DNA from: Bacillota bacterium
Lineage (GTDB): Bacteria; Bacillota_I; Bacilli_A; RFN20; CAG-288
Length of the DNA: 64,000 nt
Reading direction: 5' to 3'
Assembly: GCA_023459795.1 (NCBI GenBank)
Contig: JAEWSP010000018.1
Location: forward strand, 62,001-126,000
Positions 24,760 to 34,700 of the stretch are shown here, in pieces. The notes under the pieces are model-generated. The model saw nothing but the letters and a program-made list of their open reading frames with translations. It did no database searches and was not told the origin of the DNA. The position numbers were made by a program, and so were the translations under genes. How positions within the stretch are numbered: position 1 is the stretch's first letter; each line of letters starts with the position of its first letter.

Positions 24760-27060
24760 ATGAGTAATAGAAAACGTACCGCCTTTGCCGGGCTTCTCTT
24801 TTCTGGTTTGCTTTTGATGACATCCTGCTCCTTAAACGCTTCCCGAGGCTCTACCTCTTCTTCTACCTCCTCTACTTCTGGCGCCCCTTCTACTTCCAGT
24901 AAAAAAGCTTCTGCAATCCAGATCGTTCCACCGGATAAGAAAGAATACCGTAGAGGAGATGCCTTTGACATTTCCGGTCTTTCTGTTTCTTTGGTTTACG
25001 AAGATGGGACCAAAGAAGCAGCAAGCGACTATACCCTAACTTTTTCCGAAACGGGAGAAGAGATTGCTAACGGCGATATCCTGGATTACGAGGATGGAAC
25101 CCATACGATCACAGTAGCCGTTACAGGAGTCGGATTTGCCAGCTTTGACATCTCGACCTGGACAGCAACTCCAAAGAGCAGATACCTGGATCTTACTTCT
25201 CTTCCGACAAAGACCATCTATATTGTCAAAAACCAGGAAGCTTTCTCTTCGGAAGGCCTGGGCGCTATTTATACCGTAATTTTCCAGGGATACCTGAACG
25301 GAGTCAAGAAAACGGAACAAAAGGATACGACTGTTACCGATCTTGTTACCTTCAGCATAGATGGAAAGACTCTTTCCGAAGGAGATGTTTTCACCGTAGA
25401 TGATTACGGAACGAAAGCCGTAACCGTTACTTATTCAGAAGACGGAAAGACGGTCACAGCAGTTTTCTATATCACAATCGTAAGCGGAGACACGGCTCCG
25501 AAAAAATATACGGATACAACAAATCCCATCGTCACCGGTTCGAATACGATCAAGCTGACCATCACCAATCCCAACTCCGCTCATACGACCGGAACCAACA
25601 ACTACATCGCTCCCGATGATGTAGATGCAACGAAGTACAGCATCCCTAACTACTATGCCAAGAAGAATTATGAAAACTGGCGTTACCTTCCGACAACCGG
25701 AAAGGTTCCGCTTTTGATTGTTCCGGTATTCTTCACGGATCAGACTCAGTATGATACAACGGCAAACAGGGATCTGATGAAGAAGTGCTTCTTCGGAAAG
25801 AGCACGGACCTGAATTTCGAATCCCTGCATTCGTATTACTACAAATCCAGTTACGGAAAACTGGATTTCACCGGCTCCATTGCTCCTTCTTTCTATCCTC
25901 AGGTCAGTATTCCTGCCCTGCAATCCACTTCTACGGAGTCTTTCAGCGAGGCATCCATGTTAACTATGCTGACCGCTCTTCCGGATTACCTGAAGACCCT
26001 TGGATATGATCTCACTCAATATGATTCCGATTCTGACGGATATTTGGATAGCGTCTGGATGATATACGGACACAGCACGGAAGCAAGCTCCACCTCCAAC
26101 TGGTGGGCTTATTCCTCGACCCTTTCTGTGATCCCCGCAAGCGTAGCTTCTCCGACCGTCAACAACTTCGGATGGACTTCCTTTGATTTCCTCAATGATG
26201 ACTTTAGCGGAGGTTCCTCTATTGCAAATGCCGGAGGAGATGCCCACGTCCTGATCCATGAAACCGGACATCTTCTCGGCCTCTCGGATTATTATTCCTA
26301 CTATTCCTCGACCTACGATCCTCTTGGCGGATACGATATGATGGCCTATAACGTCGGAGATCATAATCCTTATTCCAAACTCCTTTATGGTTGGGTGGAT
26401 CCTTACCTCGTATACGGAAACAGCACCATCACCCTCAGCCTCAATACCAAAAACAATCACCAGGTCGTCCTGATTCCATATGATTCCAAAGACTACAGCG
26501 ATACAAAGTATCAGGAAACCATCCAAAACGCAGACGGAACAACCTCAACGAAGACCTGGGTGAATCCCTATGATGAATATATGATTCTGGATTTCTACAC
26601 GAACGCCAACATGGACAGCCAGTCCTATGACTGCTATGGGTCTGCTCCGATTAATGGAACCGGCGTTAGGATATACCACGCCGATCACCGCCTTTTCAAA
26701 GCCTCCGGTATTATCACCACCGTAACCGAATACTCAAATCCGGATGCTCCTCTTTCCACAACGGATCTAGTAAATGCAGCAATCAATAATTCGGAAGGCG
26801 GCGATAGAGCCGAATCCGGTTTCGGGCTTCCTACCAGCTACGATGCCTTTGATGAACTCCGTTTGATAGCTAAGGACAAGTCTATCTTGGACCTGAATGC
26901 AACACAGAAAACCTATAAGGGTGATTCCACTGCTCCTTCCGTCCTCTTCAAAGCCGGCAGTTCCTTCTCTCTTTCTTCCTACTCTGCTTCCTTCCCGAAG
27001 ACAACGACATTCAACAACGGCAAATCCTTCAGCTACAATATCTCCTTCTCCAACAACTAA
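24760..27060 (+). CDS. M6-like zinc metalloprotease, lipoprotein
   Basis: 766 residues from MSNRKRTAFAG; a GGAGG site precedes ATG 24760. A lipoprotein leader ends LMTSC, then comes a Ser/Thr-rich linker. Two bacterial Ig-like regions lie at about residues 50-240. The protease domain has HETGHLLGLSDYY (about residue 499), the HExxHxxGxxD zinc motif of immune-inhibitor-A-like M6 enzymes, with a downstream GGYDMMAYN Met-turn. Predicted to degrade extracellular protein at the cell surface. A terminator follows. Confidence 0.88.
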   Translation: MSNRKRTAFAGLLFSGLLLMTSCSLNASRGSTSSSTSSTSGAPSTSSKKASAIQIVPPDKKEYRRGDAFDISGLSVSLVYEDGTKEAASDYTLTFSETGEEIANGDILDYEDGTHTITVAVTGVGFASFDISTWTATPKSRYLDLTSLPTKTIYIVKNQEAFSSEGLGAIYTVIFQGYLNGVKKTEQKDTTVTDLVTFSIDGKTLSEGDVFTVDDYGTKAVTVTYSEDGKTVTAVFYITIVSGDTAPKKYTDTTNPIVTGSNTIKLTITNPNSAHTTGTNNYIAPDDVDATKYSIPNYYAKKNYENWRYLPTTGKVPLLIVPVFFTDQTQYDTTANRDLMKKCFFGKSTDLNFESLHSYYYKSSYGKLDFTGSIAPSFYPQVSIPALQSTSTESFSEASMLTMLTALPDYLKTLGYDLTQYDSDSDGYLDSVWMIYGHSTEASSTSNWWAYSSTLSVIPASVASPTVNNFGWTSFDFLNDDFSGGSSIANAGGDAHVLIHETGHLLGLSDYYSYYSSTYDPLGGYDMMAYNVGDHNPYSKLLYGWVDPYLVYGNSTITLSLNTKNNHQVVLIPYDSKDYSDTKYQETIQNADGTTSTKTWVNPYDEYMILDFYTNANMDSQSYDCYGSAPINGTGVRIYHADHRLFKASGIITTVTEYSNPDAPLSTTDLVNAAINNSEGGDRAESGFGLPTSYDAFDELRLIAKDKSILDLNATQKTYKGDSTAPSVLFKAGSSFSLSSYSASFPKTTTFNNGKSFSYNISFSNN

Positions 27061-27065
27061 AAAGC

Positions 27066-27100
27066 AAATCATCCTGACCGGCTGGTCAGGATGATTTTTG
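27066..27100. terminator. Bidirectional terminator between convergent genes
   Basis: AAATCATCCTGACC/GGTCAGGATGATTT with a GGCT loop and T-rich tails on both strands. The stop codon of the DUF368 gene lies inside the hairpin. Confidence 0.88.
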
Positions 27101-28120
27101 TTTGTCTTTTTTGTCTCCTAGCTTCACCAGAAGCACAGAGATAATTATTCCAAGAGCAAGGAACGGAATTCCAAGAGCGGCATCTACGATTTCTCCCCGG
27201 GTAAGTGCACCTGTATCCTGAATCTGGAAATACCATTTCATATAGGCATCGATGAAGACTTCCCTGGAACAGAACATCATCAGGATAGAACCTAAAGACA
27301 GACCGACGATGGCTTCATTGGTAAGCTGCCTGTGCTTGCTGAAGCAATGATCCACCAGAACATTCGTAAAGAAGAATCCAAGAGCAAAGCCGACACCTAG
27401 AAGAGCATATATTACAAAGATAAGAGGATGAATAACCCAGTACCCAATATGTACTGTGTCTAGAATTCCGGAATAGATTCCGATCATCATGCAGAAGGCA
27501 CTTCCGCTAAGGCCAGGAACAACCTGGGTAAGACCGATTACCATACCGATTGGAGCAATCAATAGATATAGGGAAACAGGATAGGTAGTTCCAAATGCCT
27601 GGTCCGCTTTTTCATAAAGGGTAGATGAGGAATCAATGACTGGACGCTGGAAGATCTCGCTGCGAGTAAAATACAAAGTCAGGAAACAGATAAGAGCAGG
27701 AATCAGGAGTCCTAAAACCATCATCAACCAATCCTTGGATTGTTTCTTATAACCTTTAATATTCCTCTGCAAAACGGGGAAGGAACCAATCATCAATCCG
27801 GCAAAGAGAAGTATGGTCGAAAATGGCAGTACCTTAAGCAGGGCTTGCAACCCAAAAAGACCGGCCAGAAATCCAATCGCGTTTCCAATATAAGTGGGAA
27901 GAAGGAAAAGGAAGCAGCGTTTGAAATCTTTAAAAATATGAGCATTGGCATAAACGATCTTGTCGTACAAGCCAAAGACCATCATCAAAGCAGGAGAACT
28001 GACTCCCGGAATAATTGCAAATAGCCCCATAGCGACTCCCAAAAGCATGGCGTGGAAGAAACCTTTCCGATCATATTTGACAAAGTCGAATGTGTTAGAG
28101 TTTTCTTGTGGTTTTTCCAT
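27086..28120 (-). CDS. DUF368 membrane protein, candidate polyprenyl-phosphate transporter
   Basis: 344 residues from MEKPQENSN (ATG 28120, AAGGAAG site). Polytopic, with the DUF368 hallmarks GFFHAMLLGVAMG...IPGVSSPA near the N-terminus and a second inverted-like copy GLTQVVPGLSGSAFCMMIG. The family was recently linked to recycling undecaprenyl phosphate across the membrane (PopT); assignment here rests on motif recognition. This would support wall and surface-polymer synthesis, including the phosphoglycosyltransferase at 2347. It reads away from the origin. Confidence 0.85.
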   Translation of the reverse strand: MEKPQENSNTFDFVKYDRKGFFHAMLLGVAMGLFAIIPGVSSPALMMVFGLYDKIVYANAHIFKDFKRCFLFLLPTYIGNAIGFLAGLFGLQALLKVLPFSTILLFAGLMIGSFPVLQRNIKGYKKQSKDWLMMVLGLLIPALICFLTLYFTRSEIFQRPVIDSSSTLYEKADQAFGTTYPVSLYLLIAPIGMVIGLTQVVPGLSGSAFCMMIGIYSGILDTVHIGYWVIHPLIFVIYALLGVGFALGFFFTNVLVDHCFSKHRQLTNEAIVGLSLGSILMMFCSREVFIDAYMKWYFQIQDTGALTRGEIVDAALGIPFLALGIIISVLLVKLGDKKDKQKSS

Positions 28121-28159
28121 TACTTTATCTTCCTTTTTTCGATAGAACTTATTATACAT

Positions 28160-28688
28160 AATAATTCCTTTATTACCACCATTTCAAACTGTGTTTTTGG
28201 CAAAAAAACCTTGTCAATAAAGTTTTCCACAATTTATAAAAATAGAAAAGAAGTATACAAACAGTGTTTTCGAATCGATTTACCACCATTTCTATAGTGG
28301 TGGAGAACAGAGGTGGATAACAAAGTAGTAAAGTGGATAACTTTGGCATGTTATCCACCACTTGTCCACCAAAAATAGAGTTATCAACCGGTTGTTTGTA
28401 ACCCATAATTATTATGGTGGATAAGTGCAAAAAGCCTTTATATATAGCAAAGATTTTGTTGTTGATAACTTTCCTTTTGTGGATAACTTATCAACTTATC
28501 CACCGTGAAGTTATCCACACCCCGTTTAACCACCGTATATCCACTATACACCACGGTGGATAAGTGGTTTTAATATTTTTTATACTTAACGATTTCTTCT
28601 CATATAAGTTGGTGGATAACTTTTTTCTTTCTTCTATCCAGAACGAATTAGGGTATAATCAAGAGGCTTTGAGTAGGAGGGGTGGAGA
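28160..28688. other. Chromosomal replication origin region (oriC) upstream of dnaA
   Basis: Nine strong DnaA boxes: 28312-28320(-), 28332-28340(-), 28351-28359(+), 28416-28424(-), 28478-28486(-), 28496-28504(+), 28511-28519(+), 28555-28563(-) and 28611-28619(-). Two are the perfect TTATCCACA (28478, 28511), six are TTATCCACC and one ends in T; weaker variants such as TTATCAACC (28381) also occur. AT-rich stretches at about 28437-28470 and 28567-28608 are candidate unwinding elements. A TATAAT (28654-28659) before dnaA lies downstream of a box, which would allow DnaA autoregulation. No protein gene is present. Confidence 0.92.
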
Positions 28689-30080
28689 ATGAAAGAAACA
28701 ACAATCAACCGGCAGACAGAAAGAATCTTCCTGCTCGTCCTGGAAAATCTGAAAGAAAAGGTTCCGCAGAATATCTACGACAATGTTTTCGGTGACGGAT
28801 CTTTTGGCCTGAAATCATTGGATGGCGGAAAGGCTGTTTTTGTTTCCGATAGTGAGTCTTCTGCTCAGCTTATCAAAGCTCTTTATCTCACTCCTCTTAC
28901 CAATATTCTTCACGATGTAACATCGGATGAATATGAGGTGGAAGTGACAGATAGAGCCAGTTATTCCAGAAGAAAAATAGCGGTTGAGGATGCCTCTGCG
29001 CGTTTCTTCCAGAACAGCCACCTATCTCCCGCCTTCCAATTCGATAATTTTGTAGTAGGATCCAATAATAAAGCTGCTTATCAGGCCGGGTTATTCGCTG
29101 TTGCAAAACCAGGCGTCAGCAATCCTATCTTCCTTTATTCCAAATCCGGCATGGGAAAGACTCATTTACTGCAGGCAATCGGTAATGCCTACAAGGAGCA
29201 GCATCCGGACAGCAACGTCCTTTATATTACATCGGATGATTTTATTGAAGAATTCGTTAAATATAGCAAAGGACTCAAAGATAGCGAGAATCTGAAAGAC
29301 TTTTTCTCTACTATCGATATGCTTCTTGTAGATGATATTCAATTCCTTGCCGACAAAGACAAAACTCAGACAATGTTCTTCAATGTGTTCAATCTTCTTG
29401 TTGGACAGGGAAAACAAATTGTCTTAACCTCTGATAAGTCCCCGATGCAGCTCTCGGAAATGGGAGATGAACACCTTCAGGACAGACTCGTCAGTCGTTT
29501 CAGCGGAGGACTTTCTATCTCCATCACGACTCCGGCCAGAGAAACGATGATCGAGATTTTGAAGATGAAGATACGGAATAACGGATTAGATCTTTCTCTA
29601 TTTGCTCCGGAAGTCCTGGAATACCTCGCCAACAACTACAGTACTAATGTCCGTGTTCTGGAAGGAGCCTTCACAAAAGTCCTCTTCGAAATGACGATTG
29701 AGAAACCCCAGGGAAAGATTACTCTTCCCTTCGTGAAGTCCATCTTCGAAGATGATGAATCCCATCGCAAGATGAAAGGCAAGGTCAGCGTAGAAGAGAT
29801 TATCTCTATCGTATCCGACTACTACTCTTTGACTTCTTCCCAGCTGAAAAGCAAAGTCCGGACGAGTCAGATTGCCTTAGCCAGACAGATTGCTATGTAC
29901 CTAAGCAGAAACGTCCTCTCTCTCCCTTATCAGGAGATTGGAAAAGCCTTCGGCAAGGACCATACGACCGTTCTTGCAAACGTTCAGAAGATTGAATCCA
30001 TGAAGGGGAAGGATACGAGAGTCGAAACAGCACTTCTAGAGCTGAAAAAGACGATCAGTAAGGAGAGCAGCCAAGCATAA
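28689..30080 (+). CDS. dnaA: Chromosomal replication initiator DnaA
   Basis: 463 residues. AAA+ motifs: Walker A KSGMGKTHLL (about residue 155), Walker B LLVDDIQFL, sensor and arginine-finger regions. The C-terminal domain IV carries the box-binding LPYQEIGKAFGKDHTTVLANVQKIE region. ATG follows AGGAGG (28676-28681). It is flanked by DnaA boxes both upstream and in the spacer before dnaN, fixing this as the origin region. Confidence 0.98.
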   Translation: MKETTINRQTERIFLLVLENLKEKVPQNIYDNVFGDGSFGLKSLDGGKAVFVSDSESSAQLIKALYLTPLTNILHDVTSDEYEVEVTDRASYSRRKIAVEDASARFFQNSHLSPAFQFDNFVVGSNNKAAYQAGLFAVAKPGVSNPIFLYSKSGMGKTHLLQAIGNAYKEQHPDSNVLYITSDDFIEEFVKYSKGLKDSENLKDFFSTIDMLLVDDIQFLADKDKTQTMFFNVFNLLVGQGKQIVLTSDKSPMQLSEMGDEHLQDRLVSRFSGGLSISITTPARETMIEILKMKIRNNGLDLSLFAPEVLEYLANNYSTNVRVLEGAFTKVLFEMTIEKPQGKITLPFVKSIFEDDESHRKMKGKVSVEEIISIVSDYYSLTSSQLKSKVRTSQIALARQIAMYLSRNVLSLPYQEIGKAFGKDHTTVLANVQKIESMKGKDTRVETALLELKKTISKESSQA

Positions 30081-30086
30081 GACAAC

Positions 30087-30115
30087 AGGCTTTCGGGAAA
30101 CCGAAGCCTGTTTTT
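30087..30115 (+). terminator. Rho-independent terminator of dnaA
   Basis: CAGGCTTTCGG/CCGAAGCCTG stem (one bulged T) followed by TTTTT. Confidence 0.85.
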
Positions 30116-30467
30116 CTTTCTTCTTGGTGGATTGAGTGGAAAACGGTACTTTTATCCACAGAAATCTGGGGATAAAAGAGCATATAATTTCATTAGTTTC
30201 GCTTAGCTTTTCGATATAAATAAAGGAAATTTTATTAAATTGCTGTTCAGTCTAAAAAGTTATCCACATTTCCACCGCCCTTATTAATATCCTTATTTCG
30301 TATTTGAAGAATGACATTCTATAGCCGGCAAAGCCGGCCCCTTCTCGGAAAACGGATAACAAAACAAATTTCGGCACGAAAAAGACCAGTTTATCGATTT
30401 ACCTATAGCACCTACAAATATATATATTTATAATATATATATCGCTAATAAAGGGAGATCTAAAATC
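30116..30467. other. dnaA-dnaN spacer with DnaA boxes, possible second part of the origin
   Basis: Contains two perfect TTATCCACA boxes (30152-30160 and 30260-30268), a compact hairpin GCCGGCAAAGCCGGC (30324-30338) and an alternating A/T tract (30419-30442) that probably includes the dnaN promoter. No gene is seen. Because dnaA has its own terminator, dnaN must be transcribed from here. Confidence 0.75.
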
Positions 30468-31622
30468 ATGAAATTGACAATAAAGAGAACGGAACTTCTA
30501 CGCCTTCTGACATACGCTATCCAGGCTATTCCGGCAAAGTCTGCCGAAGCCCAGTATATGAATTTTCTGATCGACTGCGAAGAGGACCATGTCGATATCA
30601 TTGCCTCGGATGGCAATGTCTCGACCAAGATCAATCAGCCGATGAAGGATCCCAAAGGCAATGACGTCATTCTCAACATCGAAAAGGGATTGATCCAAAC
30701 TCCCGCCAGAATGCTTTTAGATATCGTTGCTAAGATGGGCGGAGATGTCGTCACCTTAGCATTAGTGGATTCCAATTTCCTGAATATCTCGGATGACACC
30801 ACGGATTTCAATCTCGTTACCAAAGACGGAAAAGAATACCCGGATGTCAATCTTACGGTTCCGGAAGGCAAGAAAGGTTTCGCTGTCTCCCTCAAGGATA
30901 TGAAATCCCTCTTTGATACTACTAGCTATGCCGTTGCTACCCGTGGACCGAAGGAACTCTTCTACGGCATCAACGTCAAGGCTCATGGTGGCAAGCTTTA
31001 TTTCATGGCTACCGATAGTTATAGAATGGCTCAGAATGCTGTTTCCGAACCGGATACCGAAGCAGAATTCTCCTTCACCTGCCCGATCCATGCTCTCAGC
31101 ATGGTGACCGGCATCGGACAGACCGGAAACTGCCAGATCTTCATCGATGATCAGTCTGCTCTCTTCGTCACGGATGGCATTGCTCTTTCTACCAGACTTC
31201 TTAGAGGAGACTTCCCGTCTGTTGATCGTCTTATTCCGCCGGAATTCCCGTATCAGGTAACGGTCAAGACAAGCGAATTCCTTTCTGCTGCAGACCGTGT
31301 AAAGATCATCTCCAGCGTCGAAGACAGGAACTCCCAGGTACGTTTCACTATCAGCCGCGAGAACGGCGTGACGATTTCCGCCCGTTCCACGAATTTCGGT
31401 ACCTCCCAGGAAGTACTGAAGAATGCTACTTTCCAGATCAAAGAAGGAGAAGACGTCTTTGAGATCGGCTTCAATGTCGACTTCGCCATTGCTGCTGTCA
31501 AAGCCTTGGCAACGGATTCCTTCACCTTCGTCTTTGCTTCTGCTACCCGTATGTTTATGGTAAAGAACGATAACCCTGAGAACATTCAGATTATTACTCC
31601 GATCCGTATGTCTTCCTTCTAG
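30468..31622 (+). CDS. dnaN: DNA polymerase III sliding clamp (beta subunit)
   Basis: 384 residues, three-fold repeated clamp domains. The N-terminal MKLTIKRTELLRLL and the C-terminal VKNDNPENIQIITPIRMSSF (family usually ends MPMR) are typical. AAAGGGAG site before the ATG. Followed by a terminator rather than by recF or gyrB, so the usual dnaA-dnaN-recF-gyrB order is broken here. Confidence 0.97.
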   Translation: MKLTIKRTELLRLLTYAIQAIPAKSAEAQYMNFLIDCEEDHVDIIASDGNVSTKINQPMKDPKGNDVILNIEKGLIQTPARMLLDIVAKMGGDVVTLALVDSNFLNISDDTTDFNLVTKDGKEYPDVNLTVPEGKKGFAVSLKDMKSLFDTTSYAVATRGPKELFYGINVKAHGGKLYFMATDSYRMAQNAVSEPDTEAEFSFTCPIHALSMVTGIGQTGNCQIFIDDQSALFVTDGIALSTRLLRGDFPSVDRLIPPEFPYQVTVKTSEFLSAADRVKIISSVEDRNSQVRFTISRENGVTISARSTNFGTSQEVLKNATFQIKEGEDVFEIGFNVDFAIAAVKALATDSFTFVFASATRMFMVKNDNPENIQIITPIRMSSF

Positions 31623-31638
31623 CTCTCGACAGAAAACC

Positions 31639-31666
31639 AAGGAGAGCGGCAAGCTCTCCTTTTTCT
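31639..31666 (+). terminator. Rho-independent terminator of dnaN
   Basis: AAGGAGAGC/GCTCTCCTT with a GGCAA loop followed by TTTCTTC-type T-rich sequence. Confidence 0.88.
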
Positions 31667-31747
31667 TCTTTTTCCTTGCCGGTTTGGTTTCTTTCTTCGG
31701 GATGGGGAGAATATAATTAAGGCAACAGCGAAAGAGGAGGGACAGGT

Positions 31748-34700
31748 ATGGATAAAAACGAAGCAAATGAGTTCTGGGAGAAAATCTTCGGAACTGCAGA
31801 GGAAGCATATGACTATGCTTCCAGAAAAATGAAGAAGGAAGATTTCCAAAATCCTACTTCTCCTTACGGCTGGGATGTAGAACCTGTCCGTCCTTTAAGC
31901 CTAGGCGGAAGCGAGAATCAGGACAACCTGATTCCGGCTACTCTCTATGCCATTGCAAAAAGAGACGGCAAGACTTCTTTCAGCATCGGAAACCTTCATT
32001 TCGAAATGCGGAAAGGCAAAGCTTATAAAAATTTCGATCTTTATGATGTAACGGATCATGATGCTCCGTTATCCTTGAATCCTTATGATTTATCCCAGGA
32101 TAAGGATTTCCATCAGAACCGCAGGAATATTGCTTTAGGCCATCCGGAACAGGAAGAGCGGCTTCAGGCTGCTTCTTTCTCTTCTCTTCCGAATAAGGAT
32201 TTCTCGACTCCGATTATCAACGATATGAATGAAACCACGAGCTTTGCCGCTCCTAAGGAAGTGACCTTGGAAGAAATACAAAAGGAACAGGAAGAAGGAG
32301 AAGAGACAACAAAAGAAACGGAAGCAGCAGAAACAGAAGAACCTGCCGAAGAAACAGAAGCGACTACGGAAGAGAACACCGAAGATAATACGGAAGAGAC
32401 TACGGAAGAAAATACGGAAGCAACTACAGAAGAAACTGCCGAGACTGTAGAAGAAACTAACGAAGAGACTGTAGAAGCAGAGCCGGAGACAGAAGCAGTG
32501 TCTCAAGAGAATTCAGAAGAGACTACGGAAGCAGAACCAGAGGCAGAAGAAGCTTCCGAAGAAACAAAAGAAGAAACAACAGAAGCCCCGGAAGAAGAAA
32601 AAATCGAAACGGAGACGGAAGAAGCAACCGAGCCTACGGAAGATACTGCTGTCGTAGAAGAAACAAACGAAGAAAAACCGGAAGAAGAACAGCGAGAAGC
32701 TTCTTCTCCTGTTTTCTTTGCTGTCAATACTCCAACCGATTCCCTTCCGGACAACCCTAAGCCGGAAACGGATGATTCTTCTGAAAATGCAGAAACCGGG
32801 GAAGAAAAAGAAACAGAAGAAAAGACAGGAGAAGTAGCGGAAGAAGCAACAGAAGCTGTAGATGCCGCCCAGGGAGAAGACAATACGGAGCCTGCTGTAG
32901 AAGCAGAAGAAAAAACAGAAGAAGCGGAAGATAATCAGCAAGAAGCTGTCTCTTCGGAAGAATCTGCAGCTCCCGAAACGGTTGCAGAAGAATCAGCAAC
33001 AGAAGAAGAAAAGCCTGTAGAAGAACCTTCTCCTATCGTAGAAGAAGATACTGAAGTAGTTGAGAATGTTGTTCCGGAAGAGCAAAAGCCTTCTGTATTG
33101 GAAGAAGAAAACGCTGCTCTTAAGAAACAGGTAGAAGAACTGCAGAACCAAGTTCTGGAGAGCAACAAAGCAAAAGAAGAACTGGATAGCAAGCTTTCCG
33201 AACTCCAGAAGAAGGAAGAAGAGCTTTCTATCACCCTGGAATCCTTGAATGAAGAAATTACAAAAGAAAAAGCCGGAGAAAACCAGCAAGATGGTCTTTT
33301 GGTTTCTTTAGAAAAAGAAAAGCAGGATCTTCTGGAGAAGAACGCAGGGCTGGAAAAAGAGAAAGCTGATCTTTCCGCTTCCTATGAAAGCGAAAAGAAC
33401 AGCCGTCTTGTCCTGGGAGGACAAAACGGATCTTTGACTTCTCTTCTTTCTGACAAAGAAAACCAGATTCAGGAAAAGAACAACCAGCTGGATTCTCTGA
33501 ATCAGGAAAAAGCTAATCTCCTTGCGGAGAAAGAAGCCCTAAATAAGCAGCTTCTTGAACTTCAGCAGAAGAATCAGGGAGAAGAGGAAAAGAAGAATCT
33601 GGATCTTGTCGAGACGGAAAAGAAAACGGAAGAGCTTCAGAGCCTTCTTTCCAAGAAGGAACAGGAGACCGCTGGCCTTGCGAACAAGGCGGAAGAACTG
33701 CAGAAGAAGAATGAAGGCCTGACGATAGAAAACGAGAACCTTTCTGCCAAGCTTTTGGAAGCCGAAAAAGAAAAGCAGGAACAGACGGATATGGTTTCCC
33801 AGATGGGAGCATCTCTGGCTACTTTGAACGAGCAGAAAGAGATGGCAGAGAAGATGCTGGAAGAAGAGAAAGACCAAGCCAGTGGAACCAAAGATGCCTT
33901 TGCAGCCAAGGAAGAAGAGAAAAAAGCACTTTTCGAACAAGTACAGGACCTTCAGAACCAGCTTGCTCAAGCTAATCAGTTCCTTTCCAATGACCAGAAG
34001 AAGGAAGGGGAGGATCAGGAAGATATGATGCTTCTGAAGCTTGGCATGAAGCTTTCCAAGAAGGAAGAAATCAAGAAAGCATTCCTGGAAAACCATATTC
34101 CCTTTGCACTGGATACTCTAGCCAAGGAGAGAGAAAGCCATCCGGAATGGCTATCAGCCGATCTTCCGGATATTCTCCTTTCTCCTGTTCCGGTAAACGA
34201 GGAAGAAGAGACTATCGTCCATCTACAGCCGTCTATCGAAGACCTGGGAGAAGAAGATGTCTCCTTCTTCCGTAACGAAGAAACAACTAGACGCCGGGAT
34301 CAATCCCTCTTCAAGGTTCTTTACGGACAGGACAGCTATGATGCCACGGATTTTGCCGGACGTATCATGCGGTATCCGGACTACGGAAACAAGGACAGCG
34401 AGACCGGATGGTCGAGGATTGTCCTTGATCCGAGCAAGGAAGACATCGGCGAGAACATCGTACTGGCAAACTATAAATCCATCAAGGAGTTCCAACCGGA
34501 AGGACAGTTCCTGTCTAACGGCCATAACTACGAAGTCGTGGAGAAGGGAGACGGGAAGAAGATCCTCTCCCATGATACGATTGCTAATCCGTATGACTTT
34601 GTCTCTGCCATGGAAGTCCTGAAGAATACGGAAGGACAGAATTTCCCGCTCCTCTACCTGTTCGTGAAATGCCTTAGCATCGGTAAGGATAAGCCGACGG

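Noticed and set aside
32260..33060. Repetitive GA-rich DNA as a possible CRISPR or satellite array
   Set aside because: The repeats are irregular Glu/Thr codon runs inside one open frame, without spacer structure.
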